Source: Actinomycetales bacterium
GTDB lineage: Bacteria > Actinomycetota > Actinomycetes > S36-B12 > UBA5976
Reading direction: 5' to 3'
DNA length: 64,000 bases
NCBI GenBank assembly: GCA_018969715.1
Contig: JAGWXT010000002.1
Span: 169,967 to 233,966 of the forward strand
The notes under the pieces are model-generated. The model saw only the letters and a program-made list of their open reading frames with translations. It was not told the origin of the DNA and made no database searches. A program made the translations under genes and the position numbers. Position 1 is the stretch's first letter; the number at the start of each line of letters is the position of its first letter. Shown in pieces: positions 9,717-18,126 of this stretch.

Positions 9717-9906
9717 GACGTGGTCAAGACCAGCGAGATCGGGGGGGAGCAACTCGACGTCGAATCCGTGCGCTCGTCCATCGCCCGACACGGCCCTGCG
9801 TGACATCAACGACCTGCTTTCGCGGGGCGTGCTGCGGAGGACGGATGCAGGTGGGCGCAGCACAAGCTACGTCTTGGCTGACCCGTCAACGGGAGGACGC
9901 CCATGA
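9717..9906 (+). pseudogene. Relic of a Fic/DUF4172 family gene with its core deleted
   Basis: Two pieces of one family are joined. From 9717 the frame reads DVVKTSEIGGEQLDVESVR then SSIAR, matching the segment before the Fic core of DUF4172-Fic proteins. From about 9788, in the next frame, it reads DTALRDINDLLSRGVLRR then TDAGGRSTSYVLADP, matching the C-terminal winged helix of the same proteins. The roughly 200-residue catalytic core with HPFxDGNGR is missing and the junction is frameshifted. The gap 9622-10000 otherwise holds nothing recognisable. Confidence 0.6.
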
Positions 9907-10000
9907 CGGAAGTCGACAGCGGTTGTGGGAGGGCCGGGATGTGGAAGAGCGGGTAATGGAAGCGAAGCAGTCGTGCCGCTGGTGCGCTGTGCGCGACAGG

Positions 10001-10040
10001 AAAAAGCCCCGCTCCCTCGTGAGTCGTGAGGAAGCGGGGC
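10001..10040 (-). terminator. Intrinsic terminator of the tmRNA gene
   Basis: On the minus strand a 13-bp stem (GCCCCGCTTCCTC paired with GAGGGAGCGGGGC, one mismatch) is followed by TTTTT. It lies 9 bases beyond the tmRNA 3' end. Confidence 0.92.
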
Positions 10041-10048
10041 CTCGGGTC

Positions 10049-10424
10049 GGGTGGAGGTGGCGGGAATCGAACCCGCGTCCATCGGCGGCGATTGAGGGCT
10101 TCTCCGGGCGCAGCCACTATGCCGTGGTCTTTGGCCTCCCCATTTCTCGTGGCCTTGTGGGGAACACGGCCTCAGTCACTGTGAGTTTCCCTGACGCGCC
10201 CGTGACCGACGCGCTCGGTGATCTTCCTGGCGACGCCAGACCCCGGGGCGGAAGAGTTCCCGGGCTGACGGACTTCCTAGTGCTGTCGCTGCTTAGGCAG
10301 CGAGAGCGAAGTCGGTGCGCTTAGAGTTGGCGCTTGTTTTTTCACGGCATGGTTTGCGAGATCTGCCGTGAACCTCGGCCCGCTTCACCTGTCTCGGCGA
10401 CCGTTGTCGAAACCGATCACCCCC
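10049..10424 (-). ncRNA. ssrA: Transfer-messenger RNA (tmRNA)
   Basis: The RNA rescues stalled ribosomes with SmpB and tags the nascent chain for proteolysis. Its 5' end GGGGGTG pairs with 3' CACCTCC to make the acceptor stem, including a G3-U70 wobble that marks it for alanine charging, and a TpsiC arm GCGGG-TTCGATT-CCCGC is present. The tag frame reads GCC AAC TCT AAG ... GCT GCC TAA at about 10302-10340, giving ANSKRTDFALAA. The final CCA is not fully encoded (ACCC). Ends are placed from the acceptor pairing and may be off by a base or two. Confidence 0.95.
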
Positions 10425-10473
10425 ATGTTCAGTTGTCCGAGCATGGTAACCCCAGGGGGTTCCCGGATATTCC

Positions 10474-10550
10474 GGGGGGGCCGCGATGGCGGCCCCCCCG
10501 GCGTCCGATTGGCTATTGGGGGGCCGCGATGGCGGCCCCCCGGCGTCCGA
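10474..10550 (-). terminator. Duplicated GC hairpin downstream of the aldolase gene
   Basis: Two copies of a hairpin (10474-10499 and 10518-10541) have stems of at least 10 bp, GGGGGGCCGC/GCGGCCCCCC, around a GATG loop, and each is followed by CGGCGTCCGATT. They sit between the aldolase stop and the tmRNA 5' end and probably terminate aldolase transcription. The repeat period is 44 bp. Confidence 0.7.
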
Positions 10551-11342
10551 TTAGGACGTGGCCGCGATCGCCTCGCGGACGTCCGCCACCATCCGGGTCA
10601 CACCGGCGGTGAGGATGTTGACGTCCCCGAGGGAGAGCAGCAGGGTCTCCTTGGCTGCCAGCGCCCGGCGGGCACTTGCCTCGTCGTAGACCCCGGTTCC
10701 AAAGGCCTTGCCCGTGACGCGGGCGCCTTCCCGGATCTGCTCCACGGCTGCCAGGTAGGTCGGGTGGTCGAACTGGCGGAACACCCCCAGGTCCATTGAC
10801 AGGTCCATCCCGCCCACTGTGACCCCGTCGATGCCATCGACGGCGAGGATCTCGGCGGCATTCTCGGCACCCAGCCGGGATTCGATGATGATGAGGATGA
10901 TCATCGCGTCATCAATGCCCGCCATGTACTCATCCACCCCGAGGTGATAGGCGCTGGCCCGCAGTGGGTTCCACCCACGCTTGCCGCGCGGGGGGTAGTA
11001 GCAGGCGTCCACCAGCCGCTTGGCCTGCTCCGCGGTGTCGATGAAGGGACAGAGCACCCCCGTGGCCCCGATGTCGAGCAGTCGACGGATGTTGTCGTGG
11101 TCGAGGATGAGGGGTCGGACGAAGGGCACCACATCCCAGCCCTGTGCGGCCTGCAGCATGTGCTGGACGGTGATGAGGCTCTGGGCGGTGTGCTCGGTGT
11201 CAACCGATGCCCAGTCGTAGCCTGCGCGTCCGAAGATCTCGATCGATGCGGTGTCATGCAGTGAGATCTGCGTGCCTAGGACTGATTCCCCCGCCTTGAT
11301 TCGCTGCTTGAGTCGAGCGGACTTCTCCAGAGCGCGAAGCAC
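10551..11342 (-). CDS. HpcH/HpaI family aldolase (2-keto-3-deoxy acid type)
   Basis: This family cleaves 2-keto-3-deoxy or 2,4-dihydroxy acids into pyruvate and an aldehyde with a divalent metal. The 263-residue protein has the TIM-barrel pattern AGYDWASVDTEHTA near the N-terminus and the metal ligands in IIESRLGAENAAEI and GIDGVTVGGMDLSMDLG. The start is GTG 11342, 7 bases after GGAGG (11350-11354 on the complementary strand); an earlier reading would add an Arg/Pro-rich leader. A sugar-acid-type kinase lies 7 kb away, but there is no operon link, so the substrate is open. Confidence 0.88.
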   Translation of the reverse strand: MLRALEKSARLKQRIKAGESVLGTQISLHDTASIEIFGRAGYDWASVDTEHTAQSLITVQHMLQAAQGWDVVPFVRPLILDHDNIRRLLDIGATGVLCPFIDTAEQAKRLVDACYYPPRGKRGWNPLRASAYHLGVDEYMAGIDDAMIILIIIESRLGAENAAEILAVDGIDGVTVGGMDLSMDLGVFRQFDHPTYLAAVEQIREGARVTGKAFGTGVYDEASARRALAAKETLLLSLGDVNILTAGVTRMVADVREAIAATS

Positions 11343-11376
11343 GTGTCTGCCTCCTTCGTCGATTGGTGCTGCCTGG

Positions 11377-11409
11377 TGTCTGGGTTGGTTGTCTGGGTTG
11401 CCTGTCTGG
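11377..11409. repeat. 13-bp spaced direct repeats upstream of the aldolase gene
   Basis: TGTCTGG occurs at 11377, 11390 and 11403, exactly 13 bp apart, in the 217-bp gap between the aldolase and sbcC. It could be an operator array or another of the tandem duplications seen across the window. Nothing else is recognisable in this gap. Confidence 0.55.
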
Positions 11410-11559
11410 CCCTCTGCTCGGGGTTCAGTCGTGGCTCCCCTCAGGAGGTGCCGTGACAGCACCCGACGGACGGCCCGCAGGCCCACCCGCGGGGCCACAG
11501 TAGCGACTCAAGTGCTGACAATTGACCAGCAAGCCGCCGTTGGTGCCGCACCTGGTGGA

Positions 11560-14292
11560 TCACTCTGGGCTGCGCTGGACAACCTGGCTGGGCAGGCCCG
11601 GTCGGGCGCGCACCTCCAGTCGGTCGGGGATCTCCTGGCGCATCTCGGTCACATGGCTGATGACGCCGACCGCTCGGCCGCCTGCTCGCAAGTGATGCAG
11701 CTGGTCGAGTACTCGCTGCAGGGTCTCCTGATCCAGTGAGCCGAACCCCTCGTCGACGAAGAGCGTCTCGAGGGCAGAGCCGGCGACCTCCGCCTGGATC
11801 GCCTCGGCGAGCCCCAGGGCCAGGGCGAGCGAGGCGTAGAACGTCTCGCCACCGGAGAGGTCGCGCGGATCCTGTTGCTGACCGGTCCATGAATCATCGA
11901 TCGCAATGCCCAGGCCCGCATGACCGTGGCTGCTGTGCTCCTTGAGGTCGAAGGTGAATCGCCCGGCGCTCATTCGCGCGAGATGACCCGATGCCGCCGC
12001 CAGCACGCTGTGGAAGCGGCGCTGCACGGCGAAACTGTGCAGTGGCAGCTTGCGCGTGTTCGCACTGCTGCTGGCGGTCACGAGTGAGGCAAGGGTGATC
12101 GCATCGGCGGTGTCATCGACCACCTGCGCGTGCTCGATGAAGGCCAGTTGGCACGCATCCTGCAGTGGGGTCGCTTGCGTCACGGCGGCAGCGAGGGCGA
12201 TCGCCTCCTCCTGCAGCGCCTCCCACCGGGTACGGGCGTTGGTCGCGGCCAGCCGAGCGTCGATGGCACGCGACTGGGCGGCCGCCACGGGGGTATCGCG
12301 ATCGGCGGGGGCCACCGATGCGGTGGCCTCACGCACGGCGTGCTGCGCCTGCGCACATGCGTGGAGGGCGGTGAGCCGCTGCCGGATGTCGCTGAGCAGG
12401 GCGGTGGCAGAGGATGCCTCGCCGATCACCGCGGCGATCTGCTCGGCCCGTTGCGCATTGAGCCGGTCGTTGAACTGCAGTTCCCCCCGCTGCCTGGTGC
12501 AGTCAACGGTCAGGGCCGTCAACCGTGCGGTGAGCGACTGCTCCTGTTGGGCCAGCGCCGTGAGCTCCTCGGCGATCGCCGTCACGGCATGGGCCGCGGC
12601 CGCGGCCCGGTCACGGGCACTCACCGCTGCATCGGATTCCCGCACCAGATCATCGACCGTCAGTCGGCCGACCGCGCCGCTGAGGGTGGCCTCCTGCGCG
12701 GCGGCCTCGTGCCGGCGCTGTCGCGTGGCATTCACCCGGGTGCGAACGGCGACGAGGTCGGCCTCGGCCGCGCGGGCTGCGGCATCGGCGGCCTCGATGG
12801 TCTCATCGGTCACGGCGACGTGGTCGGTCGGTGGTGTCGCTGGGCTGGGGTGATCGGCCGAGCCGCACACCGGACACGGCTGGTTCTCCCGCAGGTCGGC
12901 GGCGAGCAGTGCAGCTCGTTGGTCCCGCTGGGTGCGATGGAGCTCACGCAACGCTGCGCTGGCCTCATCGCGGGCGGCCGCGGCGGCGCGTTCAGCCCCC
13001 TCCGCGGCATCCAGTGCGGCGGCCCGGGACTGCAGCTCGGGTCGCAGTCGCGCCAGCTGCTGTGCCTTGGCCAGCAGGTCAGTGAGTCGAGCGACCTCGG
13101 CCGCTGCTGCCGGCCCTGCCGCGGCAGCATCCAGTGCGGCGGCCCGTCGCTGCTCAGCATCGGCGCGCAGGGCAGGCAGGCCCGACCGCAGCGTGGCGGC
13201 CTCAGCCTCGGCCCGCTGGGCGAGATCGAGGGCGGTGACCGCACGTGCACGATCCGCCGCCCGGACGCCGGCGTCCGCCTCCCATTGCGCATCTGCCAGC
13301 AGGGAGCCCTCGGTGACGGCCAGTTCGGCCTGGCGCGTGGCGATGCTCGCATCGTCGACATCGGCGTCGGCGGGGTGAAGGGCCATCCGAGCGGTGTTCA
13401 GATCATGTTCGGCGGTGTCGACCCTTCGCCGTGCGGCCAGAAGCTGCTCTGCCGCATCGGCCCTGCGCCCGGCTCGCTCGGCATCGGCTGCCGCCGCGCG
13501 GCGCTGCTGCTCGGCGTCCGCGGCCCGCACCGCGAGGTCCGCCAGTACCGCCTCGTACTCCTGACGGCGCGCCTCGTCCATCGTCGAGGACGGTGCCGGT
13601 GGCTCCTCGGCCACCGGCAGGTAGGCGTGCAGTCGGCCGGCGAGTTGGTCCAGAGCACTGGCGACCCGTTGGCGCGCCTCGTCACGGCGAATCTTGGCCC
13701 GCTCCCCCTCCTCCCGGAGCTCCTCCTGCAGGCGGGCGAACACGTCCATGCCCAGCAGCGACCCGAGGATGTCCAGCCGCTCCCGCGGGCTCATCGTGAG
13801 CAGTTCCGCGCACTGGCCCTGCGGCAGGACGACCAGCCGCCGGAACTGGTCGGCGTTCATCCCCAGGAGGTCGACGAGGTAGGAGCGGATGTCCTGATCG
13901 CGGGTGAGCACGTGCACGGTGCTGCCGTCGGCGGCGAGCTCGCACAGCTCCTGTCGTGCCGGTCCGGAGCGGGACCGGCGCCCCAAGTCGTCTGGGCCGG
14001 GCACTCCTTTGGGGATGCGCCGCACCATGTGGCGGCGACCCTGGGCGGTGAACTCGCAGGTCACACCCGTCGGATCGTCCTCGGCGCAGAATCGGCTGCG
14101 CATCCGCTCCGTGGTGGCGCCGAAGACCGTCCCGAACAGGGCGTACGCGATGGCGTCGATGAGCGTGGACTTGCCCGCCCCCGTGGGACCGTCGATGCAG
14201 AACAGCCCCCCTTCGGCGAGGGCGTCGAAGTCGATCACCTGGCGCTCCTTGAACATCCCCACCCCGGTGACCTCCAGGCGGTGGATCCTCAT
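11560..14292 (-). CDS. sbcC: Exonuclease subunit SbcC (Rad50-like ATPase)
   Basis: SbcC is the SMC-like ATPase of the SbcCD nuclease, which cuts hairpins and processes double-strand ends. The 910-residue protein has Walker A GPTGAGKST near residue 35, long Ala/Arg/Glu-rich coiled coils, a zinc hook PCPVCG near 474 at the middle, the ABC signature DLSGGETFYASLALALG, and Walker B LFVDEGFGSLD near the end. ATG 14292 overlaps the sbcD stop by 4 bases. Length and symmetry are normal for the family. Confidence 0.94.
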   Translation of the reverse strand: MRIHRLEVTGVGMFKERQVIDFDALAEGGLFCIDGPTGAGKSTLIDAIAYALFGTVFGATTERMRSRFCAEDDPTGVTCEFTAQGRRHMVRRIPKGVPGPDDLGRRSRSGPARQELCELAADGSTVHVLTRDQDIRSYLVDLLGMNADQFRRLVVLPQGQCAELLTMSPRERLDILGSLLGMDVFARLQEELREEGERAKIRRDEARQRVASALDQLAGRLHAYLPVAEEPPAPSSTMDEARRQEYEAVLADLAVRAADAEQQRRAAAADAERAGRRADAAEQLLAARRRVDTAEHDLNTARMALHPADADVDDASIATRQAELAVTEGSLLADAQWEADAGVRAADRARAVTALDLAQRAEAEAATLRSGLPALRADAEQRRAAALDAAAAGPAAAAEVARLTDLLAKAQQLARLRPELQSRAAALDAAEGAERAAAAARDEASAALRELHRTQRDQRAALLAADLRENQPCPVCGSADHPSPATPPTDHVAVTDETIEAADAAARAAEADLVAVRTRVNATRQRRHEAAAQEATLSGAVGRLTVDDLVRESDAAVSARDRAAAAAHAVTAIAEELTALAQQEQSLTARLTALTVDCTRQRGELQFNDRLNAQRAEQIAAVIGEASSATALLSDIRQRLTALHACAQAQHAVREATASVAPADRDTPVAAAQSRAIDARLAATNARTRWEALQEEAIALAAAVTQATPLQDACQLAFIEHAQVVDDTADAITLASLVTASSSANTRKLPLHSFAVQRRFHSVLAAASGHLARMSAGRFTFDLKEHSSHGHAGLGIAIDDSWTGQQQDPRDLSGGETFYASLALALGLAEAIQAEVAGSALETLFVDEGFGSLDQETLQRVLDQLHHLRAGGRAVGVISHVTEMRQEIPDRLEVRARPGLPSQVVQRSPE

Positions 14293-15467
14293 CGGTCGCG
14301 CTCCGCCAGCCGGATTCGCTGCACGGCCTCGTCGACCAGTTCGAGCATGCGGGCGGAGGCCGCTGTCGCGGTGACGTGCTCGATGAACGCGCGAACGACC
14401 TCGACCGGATCGGCCGACACATCCTCCGGGCGACCATCGAGGGGAGTGGGCCCGGTGGCCGCCGGCGGCTGCCACGCCATGGCGACGATGAAGCCGAAGC
14501 GCTCGCGCAGGCGATCCATGATGCGCTCGGGCCGCACCGGATCGGTGACGATCGCGCGGACCCAGTCGTCGGCGTGCCCGTCAAGTGCGGGATCGGTGCA
14601 CAGCTGCTGCAGGGTGCCGGTGAGGGTGATGAGCCGGCGGGGGACCGGCACCGCGATCTGCTCGACGGTGAGGGGGCCGGTCGGTGCGAGATCGATCAGG
14701 GTGACCGACTTCGTGTGCTGCTCCTCCGAGAATGAGTACGCCAGCGGGGATCCGCTGTAGTGGATCAGCGGACCGGCCGCGGCCGACTCGATCCACTGCG
14801 GACGGTGCAGGTGGCCGAGGGCGACGTAGTCGCAGCCGTCGAATGTGGAGGCCGGGGCCTCTGCCACGCCGCCGATCGAGATATCGCGCTCGGAATCACT
14901 GCGCGCACCTCCGCCAACGACGCCATGGGCGAGGACGACAACGCGCGGCGGCAGTCCGCTCGAGTCCGATGGCTGACGCCTGACATCGGCCCGGATCAGC
15001 TCCATCGCCGCCGCCAGCGCCGAGGCATGGGTGCGCTCACAGCCCAGTTGGTCTCGTACCGCCAGCGGCTCGAGGAAGGGAATGCCGTAGACAAGCAGGC
15101 GCGTGCCCTGTGCATCGCTGAGGGCGACCGGTCGCACGATGTCCGCCAGCGTTGCCCGCAGGTGCACGCGCGCAGCATCGAGCAGTTGACCGCCGAATCC
15201 GAGCCGGGTGGGGGAGTCGTGGTTGCCGGGAATGAGGATGACCGGGCACGTGGCGACCAGGGAGCCGAGGGCATTCTCGAGCACATGGATGGCGTCGAGG
15301 GGCGGCACAGCCCGGTCGTAGACGTCCCCGCTGACGAGCACGGCGTCAACCGAGCGCTCGATGCACACATCGGCCAGCCAGCGCAGGAATTGCTCCTGGT
15401 GCTCAATCAGCGACCAGCTCTCGAAGGAGCGGCCGAGGTGCCAGTCGGCCGTGTGGAGCAGGCGCAT
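14289..15467 (-). CDS. sbcD: Exonuclease subunit SbcD (Mre11-like nuclease)
   Basis: SbcD is the Mn-dependent nuclease that pairs with SbcC. The 392-residue protein shows all five phosphoesterase motifs: DWHLG at residues 8-12, GDVYD near 49, GNHDS near 82, the isolated histidine in LAHGVV, and GHLHRPQ. It is translationally coupled to sbcC by an ATGA overlap. TAGCGT 6 bases upstream of ATG 15467 marks a leaderless operon start. Confidence 0.95.
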   Translation of the reverse strand: MRLLHTADWHLGRSFESWSLIEHQEQFLRWLADVCIERSVDAVLVSGDVYDRAVPPLDAIHVLENALGSLVATCPVILIPGNHDSPTRLGFGGQLLDAARVHLRATLADIVRPVALSDAQGTRLLVYGIPFLEPLAVRDQLGCERTHASALAAAMELIRADVRRQPSDSSGLPPRVVVLAHGVVGGGARSDSERDISIGGVAEAPASTFDGCDYVALGHLHRPQWIESAAAGPLIHYSGSPLAYSFSEEQHTKSVTLIDLAPTGPLTVEQIAVPVPRRLITLTGTLQQLCTDPALDGHADDWVRAIVTDPVRPERIMDRLRERFGFIVAMAWQPPAATGPTPLDGRPEDVSADPVEVVRAFIEHVTATAASARMLELVDEAVQRIRLAERDR

Positions 15468-15473
15468 GACAGG

Positions 15474-15479
15474 ACGCTA
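15474..15479 (-). promoter_or_regulatory. -10 hexamer TAGCGT of the sbcDC operon
   Basis: On the minus strand TAGCGT is followed by 6 bases and ATG 15467. Confidence 0.55.
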
Positions 15480-15543
15480 ACTGCTGCGCGTGACACGGGT
15501 CGGGCGGACGAGGAGATGGCCGGGTGCGTGGCACACTGCGCAG

Positions 15544-15906
15544 GTGGCGAAGGCGGACGGCGGTGAGGGGGCACGGGCAGCCAAGGCGGCTCCGGCGAAG
15601 GCGGTGAAGAAGGCGGCCCCAGTGAAGAAAGCCGCCCCGGCGAAGGCGGTGAAGAAGGCGGCCCCGGTGAAGAAGGCGGCCCCGGTGAAGAAAGCCGCCC
15701 CGGCGAAGCCGGTGCAGGAGGCCACCCCAGCCGTCGAGACACCCCCCACTCCAGCCGACCCGAAGGAGCAGATGCGGCAGGCCCTCGCGGCCAAGCAGGC
15801 TCGCTCGGCATCCGCCGCCAGCGCGCCCCGCGCCGGGGAAGCGGCGACCCGCGCCGCGGGCGGCCCCGTGAGCCGGCGGCGGGAGTTCCGCCGCAAGTCC
15901 GGCTGA
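15544..15906 (+). CDS. Lys/Ala/Pro-repeat protein with a DUF5302-like C-terminus
   Basis: The 120-residue protein has about seven KKAAP-type pentads (residues ~15-58), a pattern seen in histone H1-like tails and in basic tails of actinobacterial HU proteins. The C-terminal part (DPKEQMRQALAAKQARS ... RREFRRKSG) matches the small actinobacterial family DUF5302. It is likely a DNA- or RNA-binding basic protein; no role is established. GTG 15544 is chosen because CACACT ends 6 bases before it. The repeat tract is also repetitive at DNA level. Confidence 0.7.
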   Translation: MAKADGGEGARAAKAAPAKAVKKAAPVKKAAPAKAVKKAAPVKKAAPVKKAAPAKPVQEATPAVETPPTPADPKEQMRQALAAKQARSASAASAPRAGEAATRAAGGPVSRRREFRRKSG

Positions 15907-15911
15907 GCGGC

Positions 15912-16793
15912 GTGGCCGTCGAGCAGTTCGTCGACCGACTCACCCTGCAACGGATCGACCGCGACATCTTCACCGGGCGCTGCCACGCCGGACTCGGTGC
16001 CTCCGTCCGCGCCTACGGCGGCCAGATCGCAGCGCAGGCGCTGATGGCAGCTGGCAGCACGGTTGAGCATCCGCAGCGTCACGTCCACTCACTGCACTGC
16101 TACTTCCTGCGTCCGGGACGGTCCAGTGATCCGCTGACCTACCTCGTCGAGCGACCACGTGATGGCCGCTCGTTCTCCACGCGCATCGTCCGTGCAGTGC
16201 AGCAAGGCGAGACCATCTTCTTCATGACAACCTCCTTCGCCACCGTCGACGAAGGGCCGGCACACCAGTTCACGATGCCGACGGTGCCGCCTCCCGAGGC
16301 CACCCAACGCATCGACCTGAACGCCGCTCTGTTGCCGGCGGCGTCACTGCCCGCCGGGACGGCACCGCTCACCGACGTCGGGATCGCCCTGCATATTGAT
16401 GAGGATCTCGCCGTCCCCCTGCCGCTGCTCGACGGTCGCTATGAGCGTCACCAGTGGGTGCGCATCACCCAGCCGGTGCCTGATGATCCGCTGGCGCAGG
16501 CCTGCGCACTGACCTATCTATCGGACCTCACGATGGCCTACACCTCCCTCAGTCCGCACCGGGATGCCGCCGGCGACCTGCAGGTGGCGTCAATCGATCA
16601 CGCGGTGTGGTTCCACGGGCCGCTGGCAGTGGAGTCATGGCTGCTCTTCACCCAGGACACGCCAGCCGCGCACGGCGGTCACGGGCTGGCCCGTGGACTG
16701 TTCTTCGATGAGCAGGGGCGCCTGGTCGCATCGGTGGTGCAGGAGTCGCTGATGCGCTCGCGTCGCCCCCCCGGAGCTGGCGCAATCGGCTGA
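15912..16793 (+). CDS. tesB: Acyl-CoA thioesterase II
   Basis: TesB hydrolyses medium- and long-chain acyl-CoA to free acids and CoA using a double hot-dog fold. The 293-residue protein shows RAYGGQIAAQALMAA near residue 33, VHSLHCYFLRPG near 58, and the catalytic Asp/Gln region with LSDLTMAYTS near 205 and VASVVQESLMR near the end. GTG 15912 lies 5 bases after the preceding stop, so the two may be co-transcribed although they are functionally unrelated. Confidence 0.9.
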   Translation: MAVEQFVDRLTLQRIDRDIFTGRCHAGLGASVRAYGGQIAAQALMAAGSTVEHPQRHVHSLHCYFLRPGRSSDPLTYLVERPRDGRSFSTRIVRAVQQGETIFFMTTSFATVDEGPAHQFTMPTVPPPEATQRIDLNAALLPAASLPAGTAPLTDVGIALHIDEDLAVPLPLLDGRYERHQWVRITQPVPDDPLAQACALTYLSDLTMAYTSLSPHRDAAGDLQVASIDHAVWFHGPLAVESWLLFTQDTPAAHGGHGLARGLFFDEQGRLVASVVQESLMRSRRPPGAGAIG

Positions 16794-16860
16794 CTGGGCC
16801 CGCTGACCCGATCGCAGCAGCTGTGCCGCGACGGCACCCCGACGGGGGTGCCCGGGGGGC

Positions 16861-16866
16861 TACCGT
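16861..16866 (+). promoter_or_regulatory. -10 hexamer TACCGT of the FAD oxidase operon
   Basis: TACCGT is followed by 6 bases and GTG 16873. Confidence 0.55.
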
Positions 16867-16872
16867 GCGCAG

Positions 16873-18126
16873 GTGGCCGAGCGGGTGGACGCTGTCGTCA
16901 TCGGAGCCGGGGGTATGGGCGCTGCCACGGCCTGGCGACTGGCGGTGCACGGCCGGTCGGTGGTGCTGCTCGAGCAGTTCGCCGTGGGTCACCGGCGGGG
17001 TTCCTCCCACGGCCAGACGCGTATCTTCCGCTTGGCCTATCGCGACAGCCGGTACACCGCTCTTGCCGCGCGGTCGATTCCGCTGTGGCAGGAGCTTGAG
17101 GACGCCAGCGGGGAGCGCCTGCTGGAGCGCACCGGCTCCCTCGACCATGGGATCGTTGCGGCAATCGACCAGATCGAGGCCAACCTGCGCGGCCACGGCC
17201 GTGCGGCCGAGCGACTCACTCCCGGTCAGGCACAGGAGCGCTGGCCGAGCATGGTGATCGACACCGCTGCGGTGTTCTCACCCGATGGCGGGCGCGTCTT
17301 CGCTGATCGGACGGTTGCCGCAGCCGCGCGCGTCGCGAGGCAGCATGGCGTCCGTCTCCATGAGCACACAACGGTTGAGCACATCGAGCCGATGGCCGGC
17401 GGGGTGCGCGTCCACGCGGCGGGCCGTTCGTGGCAGGCCGGGTGCGCGGTCATCGCGGCTGGCGCGTGGGTGAGCGGTCTCATCGGCCACCTCGTGAATC
17501 TGCCGAGGCTGCGCATCACCTGCCAGCAGCCCGGGCACTTCGCGATCCGGGACGGCTGCCACTTCCCCTCGTTCATTCACCACACCGGCGGGCACCACAC
17601 CGGCGGGCACCACACCGGCGGGCGATCGGATGCGCTCGGCTTCGGCGCCTATGGGCTGGCATCCCCCGGGGAGGGTGTGAAGCTCGGCTTGGAGTCGACC
17701 ATCCGCGTCCTCGACTCCCCGGACGCCGAATGCACCTCCGATGGGGAACGCCCGACCGACCCGCGAATCGACGTGGCCCTTCGCGAGTACGCCGAGCGAT
17801 GGCTGCCGGGTGCGGATTCGACGCGGTTGTCCACCACGACCTGCCTGTTCACCGAGACCGCCGACTCCCACTTTGTGGTCGACCGTGCGCCGGTGAGAGT
17901 CGACCGGGAACCGGTGGGCGCTGATCGTGCGCTGTTGGGACGGGGTCGGGGGCACCCTGCGGCCGGCCCGATCATCGTCTGCTCACCCTGTTCCGGTCAT
18001 GGCTTCAAGTTCGTCCCGATCATCGGGGAGATCACTGCTCGACTGGCGATGGGTGAGGACCACGGCTTGCCCGCATGGCGAATTCCGCAATCCCAACGAG
18101 ATCGATCTGATGGAGTGCACCCATGA
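16873..18126 (+). CDS. FAD-dependent oxidase, sarcosine / N-methyl amino acid oxidase type
   Basis: The 417-residue protein belongs to the MSOX/MTOX flavoenzymes, which oxidise N-methyl amino acids with covalently bound FAD. It has the dinucleotide motif GAGGMGAATA near residue 12, GSSHGQTRIFRLAYRDS near 42, a cysteine in TTCLFTET where the covalent flavin is attached in the family, and SGHGFKFVP near the end. An in-frame triple HHTGG repeat (residues 236-250) is an unusual insertion. The gene overlaps the following kinase by 4 bases. The substrate cannot be read from sequence. Confidence 0.87.
   Translation: MAERVDAVVIGAGGMGAATAWRLAVHGRSVVLLEQFAVGHRRGSSHGQTRIFRLAYRDSRYTALAARSIPLWQELEDASGERLLERTGSLDHGIVAAIDQIEANLRGHGRAAERLTPGQAQERWPSMVIDTAAVFSPDGGRVFADRTVAAAARVARQHGVRLHEHTTVEHIEPMAGGVRVHAAGRSWQAGCAVIAAGAWVSGLIGHLVNLPRLRITCQQPGHFAIRDGCHFPSFIHHTGGHHTGGHHTGGRSDALGFGAYGLASPGEGVKLGLESTIRVLDSPDAECTSDGERPTDPRIDVALREYAERWLPGADSTRLSTTTCLFTETADSHFVVDRAPVRVDREPVGADRALLGRGRGHPAAGPIIVCSPCSGHGFKFVPIIGEITARLAMGEDHGLPAWRIPQSQRDRSDGVHP
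17578..17622 (+). repeat. 15-bp in-frame tandem repeat (3 copies)
   Basis: CACCACACCGGCGGG is repeated three times without change, encoding HHTGG three times inside the FAD oxidase. Confidence 0.9.

Noticed and set aside
12130..14760. An 876-codon open frame antisense to sbcC
   Set aside because: High GC leaves long open frames opposite real genes. Its translation has no motif, while the opposite strand encodes complete SbcC and SbcD motifs.
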